Shown here: piece after piece, positions 43,304 to 52,571 of the stretch
Layout of the letters: every line of letters begins with the position of its first letter
Position numbering within the stretch: the stretch's first letter is position 1
DNA from: Sphingomonas sp. TREG-RG-20F-R18-01
GTDB lineage: Bacteria; Pseudomonadota; Alphaproteobacteria; Sphingomonadales; Sphingomonadaceae
Assembly (NCBI RefSeq): GCF_022662475.1
Contig: NZ_JAKNQQ010000008.1
Span: 62,001 to 126,000, forward strand
Length of the DNA: 64,000 nucleotides
Reading direction: 5' to 3'
Translations under genes and position numbers: made by a program
Notes under the pieces: model-generated
Databases searched by the model: none
Seen by the model: the letters and a program-made list of their open reading frames with translations, nothing else
What the model was told of the DNA's origin: nothing

Positions 43304-44274
43304 AGACCTTCGCCTATAGCCGGGCCGAGAGCCCCGAAGCCGCCGTCGCCGCGGGCGGACGCTTCATCGCGGGCGGGACCAACCTGCTCGACCTGATGAA
43401 GCTGCAGATCGAGACGCCGGAATCGCTGGTCGACATCAGTCGCCTCGACCTTGCGAAGATCGAGGAGCGCGAGGATGGCGGTCTGACGATCGGCGCGCTC
43501 GTTCCGAACAGCGACCTGGCCGCCGACCCGCGCGTGATCGAGGGCTATGCCGTGCTCAGCCGGGCGTTGCTCGCGGGCGCGTCGGGACAGCTGCGCAACA
43601 AGGCGTCGACCGGGGGCAATCTGCTCCAGCGGACGCGCTGCTATTATTTCTACGACACGGCGACTGCGTGCAACAAGCGCGAGCCGGGCACCGGCTGTTC
43701 GGCGATCGGCGGGTTCAACCGGATCCTCGCGGTGCTGGGCACCAGCGAGCATTGCATCGCGACTCATCCGAGCGACATGGCGGTTGCCATGCAGGCGCTC
43801 GATGCGACGATCGTGACGCTCAAGGCCGACGGGGACCGTCGCCGTATCGCGATCGGCGAATTCTATCGGCTTCCCGGCGACACGCCCGAGATCGAGAATG
43901 TCCTCGAACCGGGAGAACTGATCACGCACGTCGAGCTGCCCGCGCCGCCCAAGGGCGCGCAGCTGTACCGCAAGGTCCGCGACCGGGCGTCCTATGCCTT
44001 TGCGCTCGTGTCGGTCGCCGGGATCGTCTCGGTCGAGGACGGCAAGATCGCATCGGCCGCACTGGCGTTCGGCGGGCTCGGCCCGATGCCGTGGCGTAAT
44101 CCGGCGGTCGAGGCGGCGCTCGTTGGCCAGGCGCCGAGCGACGCCGTGTTCGGGGTAGCGGCAGATGCGCTGCTCAAGGACGCCAAGGGTTATGGCTCGA
44201 ACGATTTCAAGATTCCGCTCGCGCGCCGCACGCTGATCGCGAGCCTGCGCGAGCTGACGGGAGTTTCCGCATGA
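43300..44274 (+). CDS. paoB: Aldehyde oxidoreductase FAD subunit (PaoB/YagS-like)
   Basis: 324-residue FAD subunit. FIAGGTNLLDLMKL is the FAD pyrophosphate loop, followed by IGALVPNSDL and the second loop SGQLRNKASTGGNLLQRTRC. The cysteine cluster RCYYFY...ACNKREPGTGC would hold the extra [4Fe-4S] centre known from PaoB. ATGA overlaps on both sides couple it to paoA and the large subunit. Confidence 0.93.
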   Translation: MKTFAYSRAESPEAAVAAGGRFIAGGTNLLDLMKLQIETPESLVDISRLDLAKIEEREDGGLTIGALVPNSDLAADPRVIEGYAVLSRALLAGASGQLRNKASTGGNLLQRTRCYYFYDTATACNKREPGTGCSAIGGFNRILAVLGTSEHCIATHPSDMAVAMQALDATIVTLKADGDRRRIAIGEFYRLPGDTPEIENVLEPGELITHVELPAPPKGAQLYRKVRDRASYAFALVSVAGIVSVEDGKIASAALAFGGLGPMPWRNPAVEAALVGQAPSDAVFGVAADALLKDAKGYGSNDFKIPLARRTLIASLRELTGVSA

Positions 44275-46496
44275 GTAGCACCAACGCACTGACGATGGAC
44301 AAGCCGGTCCCCAACAGCCTGCTCGACACGAGCACGCAGGGGATCATCGGCAAGCCGCTCGATCGCAAGGAAGGCCCGCTCAAGGTTTCGGGCGCCGCGA
44401 CCTATGCGGCCGAGTATCAGATCGAGAACCTCGCCTACGGCGTGCTGGTCGGTGCGCCGTTCGGCAAGGGCAAGATCACGGGCGTCGATGCCGAGGTCGC
44501 GCGCGCGCTGCCGGGCGTGATCGACGTCGTGACCGACTTCGAGAAGTTCCTCGCGACATCGGCACAGGGTCTTGCGGCAAAGGCACCGCAGGGCGTCGAG
44601 AGCGTCCAGTATTTCGGCGAACTCGTCGCGATCGTGCTGGCCGAGAGCTTCGAAGCGGCGCGTGACGCGGCACAGCAGGTCGTCATCACGTTCGACGCAG
44701 CGGACGATGGCCGGTTCGACTTCGAGGCGCTGAAGGGGGACGCCGAGAAGCCGGCCGATGGCGATATTCCGGCGCATTTCTCGCAAGGTAATCTCGACAA
44801 GGCGATGGCGGACGCCGCGGTCACGATCGACGCGACTTTCACCACCCCGAGCCAGAACAGCGCGGCCATGGAGCCGCATGCCAGTATCGCGACCTGGGAC
44901 GACACGGGTATGCTGACCCTCCACGGGTCGTACCAGATCCCCGGCAATGATGCGGAGCAGCTCGCCAAGGCGCTCGGGGTCAGCAAGTCCAAGGTCCGGA
45001 TCGTCGCGCGCTATATCGGCGGCGGCTTCGGGTCGAAGCTCGGGATCGCGCCGGAGTCGGTCGCGGCGGCGCTCGCAGCCAAGGCGCTCGGACGTCCGGT
45101 CAAGGCGGTGATGGCGCGCCAGCAGGTGTTCGAGGCGACCGTCCGTCGCTCGAATACCGAGCAGCGGATCCGGTTGGGTGCCGATGCGAATGGCAAGCTG
45201 ACCGCGCTCGGCCACGACACCATCGCCTCCAACCTGCCCGACGACGATTATTTCGAACCGACCGGGCAGGCGACGCATTTCCTGTACGCAGCCGAGAATC
45301 GCGAGATCAATCACGACCTCGTTCGGCTCGACTGGCTCGTCTCCGGTTCGATGCGCGCCCCCGGCGAAGCGGTCGGCATGCTCGCGCTCGAGGGCGCGAT
45401 GGATGAGCTCGCGGAGAAACTGGGGCTCGACCCGATCGAGTTCCGCAAGCGCAACGAGCCCGAGACGGATCCGGAAACGCAGGTTCCGCATTCGTCGCGC
45501 GAGCTGGTGCGGTGCATGGACGTCGGCGCGGCGAGCTTCGGCTGGGACAAGCGGAACGCAACGCCGGGTACGCGGCGCGAAGGCGAGTGGCTGGTCGGCA
45601 TGGGCATGGCTGCGGCGGTGCGCGGCAACATGCTGCTGCCGTCCGAGGCGCGCGTCACGCTGTCGGCAACCGGCCGCGCGACGGTCGAGACCGACATGAC
45701 CGACATCGGCACCGGGTCGTACACGATCCTCGGGCAGATCGCGGGCGAAGTCCTCGGGCTGCCGCTCGATCACGTCGACGTCGAACTCGGCGACACGAGC
45801 TTCCCGACCGCAGCCGGCTCCGGCGGGTCGTTCGGTGCGGGATCGAGCGGGACCTCGGTCTATCTCGCGGCGGAAGCGATCCGCGAGAAGCTGGCCAAGG
45901 CCATGGGCGTCGATCCGGACGCAATGACGCTCAAGGATGGCTACGCGATCGCCGACAACCGCCGCGTTCCGCTGGCGGACCTCGCGGGCGAGGGAATCGT
46001 CGCGACCGGTTCGATCAAGCCGGGCAAGCAGGAGAAGGAAACGCGCCAGTCGTCCTACGGCGCGCATTTCGCCGAAGTCGGGGTCAATGCGGTGACGGGC
46101 GAAGTCCGCGTGCGCCGCATGCTCGGCGTGTTCGCGGCCGGGCGAATCCTCAATGCCAAGACGGCACGGTCGCAGTGCCTCGGCGGCATGACGTTCGGCA
46201 TCGGCACGGCGCTGACCGAGGATCTGATTCATGATCCGCGCAACGGCAAATTGGTGAACCGCGACCTCGCGGAATACCATGTGCCGGTGAACGCCGACGT
46301 CCCGCAGCTCGAGGTCGAGTTCCTCGAGGAGCGCGACATCCATGCCAACCCGATGCACGCCAAGGGGATCGGCGAGCTGGGGATCTCGGGTGCGGGGGCA
46401 GCGATCGCGAATGCCGTGTACAACGCCACTGGCATCCGGGTCCGCGACTACCCACTTACGCTCGATAAGATCTTGGACGGCCTGCCCGAACTGTAA
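44271..46496 (+). CDS. paoC: Molybdopterin-binding large subunit (PaoC/YagR-like), copy 1
   Basis: 741-residue catalytic subunit of the xanthine oxidase family. GGGFGSKLG, MRAPGEAVGMLALE and GSGGSFGAGSSG bind the molybdopterin cytosine dinucleotide; the catalytic glutamate is E702 in KGIGELGISGAG. It oxidises aldehydes or N-heterocycles to acids or hydroxylated products with water as oxygen source; the substrate is not readable. Overlaps the FAD gene by four bases. A second large subunit follows 26 bp later. Confidence 0.92.
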   Translation: MSSTNALTMDKPVPNSLLDTSTQGIIGKPLDRKEGPLKVSGAATYAAEYQIENLAYGVLVGAPFGKGKITGVDAEVARALPGVIDVVTDFEKFLATSAQGLAAKAPQGVESVQYFGELVAIVLAESFEAARDAAQQVVITFDAADDGRFDFEALKGDAEKPADGDIPAHFSQGNLDKAMADAAVTIDATFTTPSQNSAAMEPHASIATWDDTGMLTLHGSYQIPGNDAEQLAKALGVSKSKVRIVARYIGGGFGSKLGIAPESVAAALAAKALGRPVKAVMARQQVFEATVRRSNTEQRIRLGADANGKLTALGHDTIASNLPDDDYFEPTGQATHFLYAAENREINHDLVRLDWLVSGSMRAPGEAVGMLALEGAMDELAEKLGLDPIEFRKRNEPETDPETQVPHSSRELVRCMDVGAASFGWDKRNATPGTRREGEWLVGMGMAAAVRGNMLLPSEARVTLSATGRATVETDMTDIGTGSYTILGQIAGEVLGLPLDHVDVELGDTSFPTAAGSGGSFGAGSSGTSVYLAAEAIREKLAKAMGVDPDAMTLKDGYAIADNRRVPLADLAGEGIVATGSIKPGKQEKETRQSSYGAHFAEVGVNAVTGEVRVRRMLGVFAAGRILNAKTARSQCLGGMTFGIGTALTEDLIHDPRNGKLVNRDLAEYHVPVNADVPQLEVEFLEERDIHANPMHAKGIGELGISGAGAAIANAVYNATGIRVRDYPLTLDKILDGLPEL

Positions 46497-46522
46497 GGGC
46501 AGGCCCGCGCGCGGGGAACATC

Positions 46523-48730
46523 ATGGCCGATTTCAAAATGGACGCCGACCACCCCGGCCTCGCGCTGGAACGCGGCGTCCAGGGAGTGCTCGGCGCCGGG
46601 CTCGACCGGAGCGAAGGGGCGCTCAAGGTCAGCGGTGCTGCCCGCTACGGCTATGAACATCCGGTCGCGGGGGAGGTGGCCTACGGCTATCTGATCACCG
46701 CACCGGCCGCCAAGGGGCGGATTACCGGCTTCGATACCGACGTCGCGCGCAGCCTGCCGGGGGTGATCGACGTCATCGTCGACGATTCCCGCATTCCCCG
46801 CCAGGCGGCGGCCTTCTCGCCGGCGCATGCCGGGAACGATGCGATCGATCATTGGGATCAGGTCGTCGGCGTCGCGGTCGCGACCAGTTTCGAGGCGGCG
46901 CGCGACGCGGCGAAGTCCGTGACGATGACGATCCAGCCCGAGGCGGGCCGGTTCGACACGATGGAAAACATCGCGAGCGCGAGCGGACCGCCGAAGGACT
47001 CGCGCCTGCAGGACATCGCGAAGGGCGACATCGACGCTGCGATGGCGGCGGCGGCGGTGACGATCGACCAAGTCTATACCACGCCCAACCAGGTTCACGC
47101 CGCGATGGAACCGCATGCGTCGGTGGCGGTGTGGGAGGGCGACAAACTCACGCTCCATTCCAGTCTGCAGATCCTTCATGCGGCCAAGGGCATTCTGGCC
47201 AAGGCCGTCGGGATAGACGCCGACAAGGTCCGGATTTTCTCGCCTTATATCGGCGGCGGATTCGGCGGGAAATTGCTCGGGCCGGAAGCCGTGCTCGCGG
47301 CGATCGCCGCGCAGAAGATCGGCCGTCCGGTCAAGATTGCGATGGCGCGCGCGCAGCTGTTCCACAACATCTACCGTCGCACCGATACGCACCAGCGGAT
47401 CCGGCTGGCGTGCGACGCACAGGGGAAGCTGACCGCGCTGGCGCATGACAGCGTCGTGAGCCAGGGGCCGGACGGTGGCTTCATGGAGCCGGTCGCGCTC
47501 GGCTCGATCGCCTTGTACGATGCGCCGGTCCGGCACTTCTCGCACAAGATCGTGACGCTCGACATGGTGCAGGCGGGCGCGGTGCGCGCGCCGGGCGAGG
47601 CGGTCGGCATGCTCGCGCTCGAAACCGCGATCGACGAAATGGCCGAGGCGCTGGGACGCGACCCGATCGATTTCCGCAAGCTCAACGAACCGCAGGTGGA
47701 CCCGATGACGGGCGCGCCCTTCTCGACGCGGGCGCTGGTCGAATGCCTCGACAAGGGAGCCGAACGCTTTGGCTGGGCCAAGCGCGGTGCGCGCCCCGGT
47801 CAGGTGCGGGAGGGCGAGTGGCTGATCGGCATGGGGATGGCCGCGGCGGTGCGGATCAACCTGCTGGTCGATTCGCAGGCGCGGGTCACGCTGTCACCCG
47901 ACGGTCGTGCGCGGGTCGAGACCGACATGACCGACATCGGCACCGGCAGCTACACGATCCTGGGCCAGATCGCGGGCGAGGTCCTCGGGCTGCCGATGGA
48001 GTGTGTCGACGTGATCCTCGGGGATACCGATCTTCCGCCGGGCGCAGGCTCGGGCGGGTCGTTCGGTGCGGCGAGCGCGGGGTCGTCGGTCGCGCTGGCG
48101 TGCGAGGACATCGTCGCCACGCTGGCCGAGCGGATGCAGGCGGACGCCAAGGACATGACGCTCAAGGACGGGCACGCGATCGCGGGCAACCGCCGCGTGC
48201 CGCTGGCCGAACTGGTCGGGAGCGATCCGCTGGTCGCGCTCGGCAAGATCAGCCAGGGGAGCAACGCCAAGACCTTCAGCCAGGCCGCGCATGGCGCGCA
48301 ATTCGCGGAGGTCGCGGTCAACAGCGTGACGGGCGAAGTCCGCGTGCGCCGGATGCTCGGTGTTTTCGAGGCGGGGCGGATCCTCAACGCGAAGCTCGCG
48401 CGCAGCCAGGCGATCGGCGGGATGATCTGGGGGATCGGCTATGCGCTGATGGAGGATGCGGTGCTCGACCAGCGGCACGGCGCATTCGTCAATCACGACC
48501 TGGGCGAATATCACGTGCCGAGCCATGCCGACGTTCCGCCGCTCGATGTATTGTTCGTCGAGCATATCGACCGGCATGCCAATCCGATCGGCGTGAAGGG
48601 ACTTGGCGAACTGTCGATCTCGGGCGCGGGCGCCGCGGTGACGAACGCGATCTACAATGCGTGCGGCGTGCGCGTGCGCGATTTCCCGCTGACGCTCGAC
48701 AAGGTGTTGGCCGGGTTGCCGGATATGTGA
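46523..48730 (+). CDS. Molybdopterin-binding large subunit, copy 2
   Basis: 735-residue paralogue of the preceding gene with the same blocks: GGGFGGKLLG, VRAPGEAVGMLALE, GSGGSFGAAS and catalytic E696 in KGLGELSISGAG. Long stretches such as RVETDMTDIGTGSYTILGQI are identical in the two proteins, while the N-terminal and mid regions differ. There is no second set of small and medium subunits, so both large subunits may share PaoA and PaoB and give two enzymes of different substrate range. Confidence 0.91.
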   Translation: MADFKMDADHPGLALERGVQGVLGAGLDRSEGALKVSGAARYGYEHPVAGEVAYGYLITAPAAKGRITGFDTDVARSLPGVIDVIVDDSRIPRQAAAFSPAHAGNDAIDHWDQVVGVAVATSFEAARDAAKSVTMTIQPEAGRFDTMENIASASGPPKDSRLQDIAKGDIDAAMAAAAVTIDQVYTTPNQVHAAMEPHASVAVWEGDKLTLHSSLQILHAAKGILAKAVGIDADKVRIFSPYIGGGFGGKLLGPEAVLAAIAAQKIGRPVKIAMARAQLFHNIYRRTDTHQRIRLACDAQGKLTALAHDSVVSQGPDGGFMEPVALGSIALYDAPVRHFSHKIVTLDMVQAGAVRAPGEAVGMLALETAIDEMAEALGRDPIDFRKLNEPQVDPMTGAPFSTRALVECLDKGAERFGWAKRGARPGQVREGEWLIGMGMAAAVRINLLVDSQARVTLSPDGRARVETDMTDIGTGSYTILGQIAGEVLGLPMECVDVILGDTDLPPGAGSGGSFGAASAGSSVALACEDIVATLAERMQADAKDMTLKDGHAIAGNRRVPLAELVGSDPLVALGKISQGSNAKTFSQAAHGAQFAEVAVNSVTGEVRVRRMLGVFEAGRILNAKLARSQAIGGMIWGIGYALMEDAVLDQRHGAFVNHDLGEYHVPSHADVPPLDVLFVEHIDRHANPIGVKGLGELSISGAGAAVTNAIYNACGVRVRDFPLTLDKVLAGLPDM

Positions 48731-48793
48731 TTGCATGGGGAGAGGGTGGTGCGAGAGCGGTAACGGTCGGTTTCGGCATGCCCCTCTCCCCGG

Positions 48794-48817
48794 CCCTCTC
48801 CCGCAGGCGGGAGAGGG
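48794..48817 (+). repeat. Hairpin overlapping the xdhC ribosome-binding site
   Basis: CCCTCTCCCGC and its exact complement GCGGGAGAGGG, with a two-base loop, end seven bases before the xdhC ATG and include the GAGAGGGAG ribosome-binding region. A further GGGGAGAGGG at about 48737 could pair alternatively with CCCTCTCCCC at about 48782. Confidence 0.55.
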
Positions 48818-48823
48818 AGTAAG

Positions 48824-49756
48824 ATGGCTGACAACGATTCCGTCCTGAACGCGGCGACCCAGTGGAAGGGCGCGCCGCTTGCGCTCGCCACCGTGGTGTC
48901 GACCTGGGGCTCGGCACCGCGACCGCGCGGGAGCCATATGCTCGTCCATGCCGATGGCCGGTTCGAGGGATCGGTCTCGGGCGGGTGCGTCGAGAGCGAC
49001 ATCCTCGCGACCGCCGCCGAGGTGATCGCGGGCGCGCCGTTCCAGCTCAAGAACTACGGCATCGCCGATGCAGCCGCCTGGGAAGTCGGGCTGCCGTGCG
49101 GGGGCGAGATTTCCGTGCTGGTCCAGCCGGTCTCGGCGGAAGGCTTCGACCCCGAACTGTTCGACCGCATCGCCGAGGCACGCGATGGCGGCAAGGGGCT
49201 GGCGGTCACCACTGACCTCGCCTCGGGACAGAGCTCGCTGCGCCCGCAGGAGGGGGCGGCGTTCGTCAATCGCTACGATCCGCCGCGGCGGCTGCTGATC
49301 GTCGGCGCGGTGCAGATCGCGCAGGCGCTGGCCGGCCTTGCACGCGAACTGGGCATCGCGACCACGGTGATCGACCCGCGCGCGCGTTTCCTGACCGAGG
49401 AACGTTTTCCCGGCGTTACGCTCGACGATCGCTGGCCGGACGAAGCGGTCGAGGCGCTCGATCCCGGTCCCGCGAGCGCGGTCGTGACGCTCAGCCACGA
49501 CACCAAGATCGACGACCCCGCGCTCATCGCCGCGCTGTCGCGGCCGACCGCGTACGTTGGCGCGCTCGGCTCGCGCCGCAGCCATGCCGCACGGCGCGAG
49601 CGGCTCGCCGCGGCCGGCATTTCGGAAGCGGACCTCGACCGGATCGACGCGCCGGTCGGGCTCGACATCGGCGCGGTCGGGCCAGCGGAGATCGCCCTGT
49701 CGATCGCCGCCGCGATGGTCGGTGCGTTCAACGCCGGTGAACGGAAAAAGGGATGA
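48824..49756 (+). CDS. xdhC: XdhC-family molybdenum enzyme maturation factor (PaoD-like)
   Basis: 310-residue chaperone that binds the molybdenum cofactor and inserts the sulfurated form into xanthine-oxidase-type enzymes. N-terminal XdhC/CoxI domain: VSTWGSAPRPRGSHM and GSVSGGCVESDI; C-terminal Rossmann domain: LLIVGAVQIAQALAGLA and LGSRRSHAARRERLAAAG. Its position after the two large subunits and before a cofactor nucleotidyltransferase fits this role. The stop overlaps the next start (ATGA). Confidence 0.93.
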   Translation: MADNDSVLNAATQWKGAPLALATVVSTWGSAPRPRGSHMLVHADGRFEGSVSGGCVESDILATAAEVIAGAPFQLKNYGIADAAAWEVGLPCGGEISVLVQPVSAEGFDPELFDRIAEARDGGKGLAVTTDLASGQSSLRPQEGAAFVNRYDPPRRLLIVGAVQIAQALAGLARELGIATTVIDPRARFLTEERFPGVTLDDRWPDEAVEALDPGPASAVVTLSHDTKIDDPALIAALSRPTAYVGALGSRRSHAARRERLAAAGISEADLDRIDAPVGLDIGAVGPAEIALSIAAAMVGAFNAGERKKG

Positions 49757-50337
49757 AACCGATCACCCCCGCCGAGGAATGCGTCCTGATCCTGCTCGCC
49801 GCCGGCCGCTCCGAGCGGTTCGGCGATACCGACAAGCTGCAACAGGAGTATCTGGGGCAGCCCCTCGCGTTCCATGTCGTCACCGCCTTGGAAAGCGTGC
49901 CGTTCAAGGCGCGGATCGCGGTCTGCTCGGGGTCGGAACTCGATTTCGGGAGCCGCGGCTATCGGGTGATCCACAATGACAATCCGGGCGACGGCATGTC
50001 CGGGTCCGTCAAGCTCGGCGTGGCCGCGGCGCGGGAGATCGGGTGCGCGGCGGTCGTGGTCGCGCTGGCCGACATGCCGCGCGTGACCGCGACGCACATC
50101 TACCGCCTGCTGGACGCGACGCACGGCCCGGATGCGGTGGTCGCCTCCAGCAACGGCGTCCACCCGACGCCCCCCGCCGTGTTCGGCGCGGATCAGTTCG
50201 AGGCGTTGCTGACGCTGGAGGGCGACGAAGGCGCGCGGGCGATGGTGCGCGCGGGACGGCACGTCATCGCACCTGAATCCGAGCTGCTGGACGTCGACCG
50301 GCCCGAGGATCTGGAGCGCCTGCGCACGTTGCGGTGA
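49753..50337 (+). CDS. mocA: MobA/MocA-like molybdenum cofactor nucleotidyltransferase
   Basis: 194-residue NTP transferase. VLILLAAGRSERFGDTDKL is the nucleotide-binding signature and VVALADMPRVTATHI the metal Asp region of the MobA-like family. With a PaoABC-type enzyme upstream it most likely transfers CMP to make molybdopterin cytosine dinucleotide, as MocA does. It is coupled to xdhC and ends the operon. Confidence 0.85.
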   Translation: MKPITPAEECVLILLAAGRSERFGDTDKLQQEYLGQPLAFHVVTALESVPFKARIAVCSGSELDFGSRGYRVIHNDNPGDGMSGSVKLGVAAAREIGCAAVVVALADMPRVTATHIYRLLDATHGPDAVVASSNGVHPTPPAVFGADQFEALLTLEGDEGARAMVRAGRHVIAPESELLDVDRPEDLERLRTLR

Positions 50338-50380
50338 CTTTGCCGCAGGATGCTACCCCGGCCCCTCGCCGGGGGAACCC

Positions 50381-51079
50381 TCAGCGGACGTAACTCGCGC
50401 CGTTCACGTCGAGCACCGCGCCGGTCATCGACGCTGGCGCCTCGAGTGCGAGGAAACGCGCGACGTCGGCGACTTCCTCGGGGGCCGCGACCCGGCCGAG
50501 CGGAATGTCGGCGAGCAACGCGTCGCCGCCGCGGCTCGACAGATAGTCCTCCGCCATCCCCGTCATCGTGAACCCGGGGCACACGGCGAACGCCAGTATG
50601 CCGTCGCGGGCATAGCCGCGCGCGATGCTCTTGGTCATCGCGACCATTCCCGCCTTGGACGCGGCATAGTGCCAGTGCGCGGGTGAATCGCCGCGATAGG
50701 CCGCGCGACTCGCGATGTTGACGATCCGGCCGCCGACGCCGCGCGCCTGCCAGTGGAGGACCGCCAGCCGGCACAGTTCGGCCGACGCGGTCAGGTTGAT
50801 CCGCATCGTCCGCTCCCATTCGGCGACCCATTCGGCATCGGTACGCTCAATCGGGTTGGCGTCGAACACGCCCGCGTTGTTGATCAGCACGTCGAGTGTG
50901 CCGCCCAGCCGGTCCAGTGCGGCATCCCACAGCGCGCGGGGGGCGGCCGGGTCCGCGAAGTCGGCGGGGATGCCGCTGCGCGTCCCGTGCCCGACAAGCG
51001 CGATGCCCGGGCGATCCAGCGTTGCGGCAATGGCGGCTCCGATCCCGCGCGACGATCCGGTGAGGAGGATGTTGGTCAT
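50381..51079 (-). CDS. SDR family oxidoreductase
   Basis: 232-residue Rossmann enzyme. TGSSRGIGAAIA is the cofactor loop, INNAGVFD the NNAG motif, and YAASK (after SPAHWH) the catalytic YxxxK; IVNIASRAA supplies the Ser. The substrate is unknown. It is convergent with mocA across a 43-bp gap that contains a small GC hairpin (about 50355-50375), and reads away from the chemoreceptors. Confidence 0.9.
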   Translation of the reverse strand: MTNILLTGSSRGIGAAIAATLDRPGIALVGHGTRSGIPADFADPAAPRALWDAALDRLGGTLDVLINNAGVFDANPIERTDAEWVAEWERTMRINLTASAELCRLAVLHWQARGVGGRIVNIASRAAYRGDSPAHWHYAASKAGMVAMTKSIARGYARDGILAFAVCPGFTMTGMAEDYLSSRGGDALLADIPLGRVAAPEEVADVARFLALEAPASMTGAVLDVNGASYVR

Positions 51080-51140
51080 GCGCCCGCCTTACCGGGCGAC
51101 GGCGCGCGGACCAACCCCTGCCCCGGCAAAGCGCCGCGCA

Positions 51141-52529
51141 TCAGGTGGCGACGCTGGCCGAAAACGAGTCCGCCGCGCCCTTCAGCGTGCGCAATTGGTC
51201 GTCGACCTCGCCGAAGCCGCGTTCCAGCGTATCGATCTCGCCCGCGACATGATCGGTATCCTCCCGGATCGCCGCAATCGTGTTCGACATCGAATCGGCC
51301 GCCAGCGCGGTTTCGTCGACCGCCGCGGTAATCGCGGTGACGGTCCGGGCCTGTGCCTCCATCGCGCCGCGGATGCGGCTTGCGCTTTGCTGCACCTCGC
51401 CGACGGTCGCCTTGATCGAGGCGTTGGTGGCGACGGTCGACCGCGTCGCGGACTGGATCGCCGCGATCTTCGACGCGATGTCGTCGGTCGCGCGCGCGGT
51501 CTGGCTGGCGAGGCTCTTCACCTCTTGCGCCACCACCGCGAAGCCGCGCCCGGCGTCGCCGGCGCGCGCCGCCTCGATCGTCGCGTTGAGCGCGAGCAGG
51601 TTGGTCTGTCCGGCAATGTCCCGGATCAGGCCGAGGATCGACTCGATCGACTTGGCGTGGTCGCTCAGCGTTTCCGACATGCACACCGCGGCACCCGCCT
51701 GGGTCGATGCGCGCGTCGCGATTTCGGTGGCGGCCTCGACTTCGCTGCGGGCATCCTCGATCGCGCGGATCAACCCCGCAGCGGTCTCGGCGGCTTCGCG
51801 CATCGCCATCGCGGATTGCTCGGCCGCTGCCGCGACCTGGCTGGTCTTGTCGGTCATGCCGCGTGTCGCCTGGGCGGCCCCCTGCGCCTGCACGCGGATG
51901 CGGTTGCCGAGGGCAGCGGTGCCTTCGATCGACGTGGCGATCGTCATGCTGAACTGGGCCGACCGGCCACGGCGATCCTCGCGCGCGCGGGCCGCGTCAT
52001 GCCCGCCGAGATAGGATGCCATCACGTCCGCCTCGACCAGCGCGAGCCGCTGGACCGTATCCGCCAGCACCCGCAGGCGGGGCGAGCCGATCCCGAGCGT
52101 ATCCTCGATCAACTGCAGCGTGCAGCTATGCGCGAAGCTGAGCGACGAGAGCAGGGCCTGCAGCGGAACCCCAGCCTTTTGCGACTCGGCGGCGTGGCGC
52201 ATCGCCATGCGTGCCCAGTCGTCGCTGTGCGGATCGGCGTATTTGACGAGTGTATAGCGCGCGCTGTCGGCGATCCGCGCGGCGAGATAGGCATCGTCGA
52301 ACAGCGGGCGGATGTGCGCCGACACCGGCAGGTCGAGATAATGTTTCCAGAAGGTGCGCGAGATGTCGTGCTCGTGCCCTTCGATCAGCCGGGCGATCTC
52401 GGCGCTTGCGGCGAGCACGCTGCCATCCCAGTCATAATCGGCAACCCGCTGCGCGGCCGAGCGGTTCTCGCCGCTCCACCCGCCGGGAATCGTGTTGCTT
52501 GCCGTCCAGACGCGGGCAATGTCGGCCAT
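51141..52529 (-). CDS. Globin-coupled methyl-accepting chemotaxis protein
   Basis: 462-residue soluble receptor without membrane segments. Residues about 40-180 look like a protoglobin sensor (HDISRTFWKHYLDLP; WARMAMRHAAESQKAGVPLQ), with H112 the candidate proximal heme ligand, followed by a linker and a signalling domain (about 200-460) whose hairpin tip is GLIRDIAGQTNLLALNATIE. It would report oxygen or another heme ligand to CheA/CheW. GGAGAGGAAA precedes the ATG. It is the second of two tandem receptors, 42 bp after the other. Confidence 0.88.
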   Translation of the reverse strand: MADIARVWTASNTIPGGWSGENRSAAQRVADYDWDGSVLAASAEIARLIEGHEHDISRTFWKHYLDLPVSAHIRPLFDDAYLAARIADSARYTLVKYADPHSDDWARMAMRHAAESQKAGVPLQALLSSLSFAHSCTLQLIEDTLGIGSPRLRVLADTVQRLALVEADVMASYLGGHDAARAREDRRGRSAQFSMTIATSIEGTAALGNRIRVQAQGAAQATRGMTDKTSQVAAAAEQSAMAMREAAETAAGLIRAIEDARSEVEAATEIATRASTQAGAAVCMSETLSDHAKSIESILGLIRDIAGQTNLLALNATIEAARAGDAGRGFAVVAQEVKSLASQTARATDDIASKIAAIQSATRSTVATNASIKATVGEVQQSASRIRGAMEAQARTVTAITAAVDETALAADSMSNTIAAIREDTDHVAGEIDTLERGFGEVDDQLRTLKGAADSFSASVAT

Positions 52530-52571
52530 CGCGTTTCCTCTCCTGTGTACACCATACGCGCCGGGCCCGCG

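Noticed and set aside
50355..50375. Intrinsic terminator between mocA and the SDR gene
   Set aside because: There is a short GC hairpin but no T-tract on either strand; more likely another small repeat.
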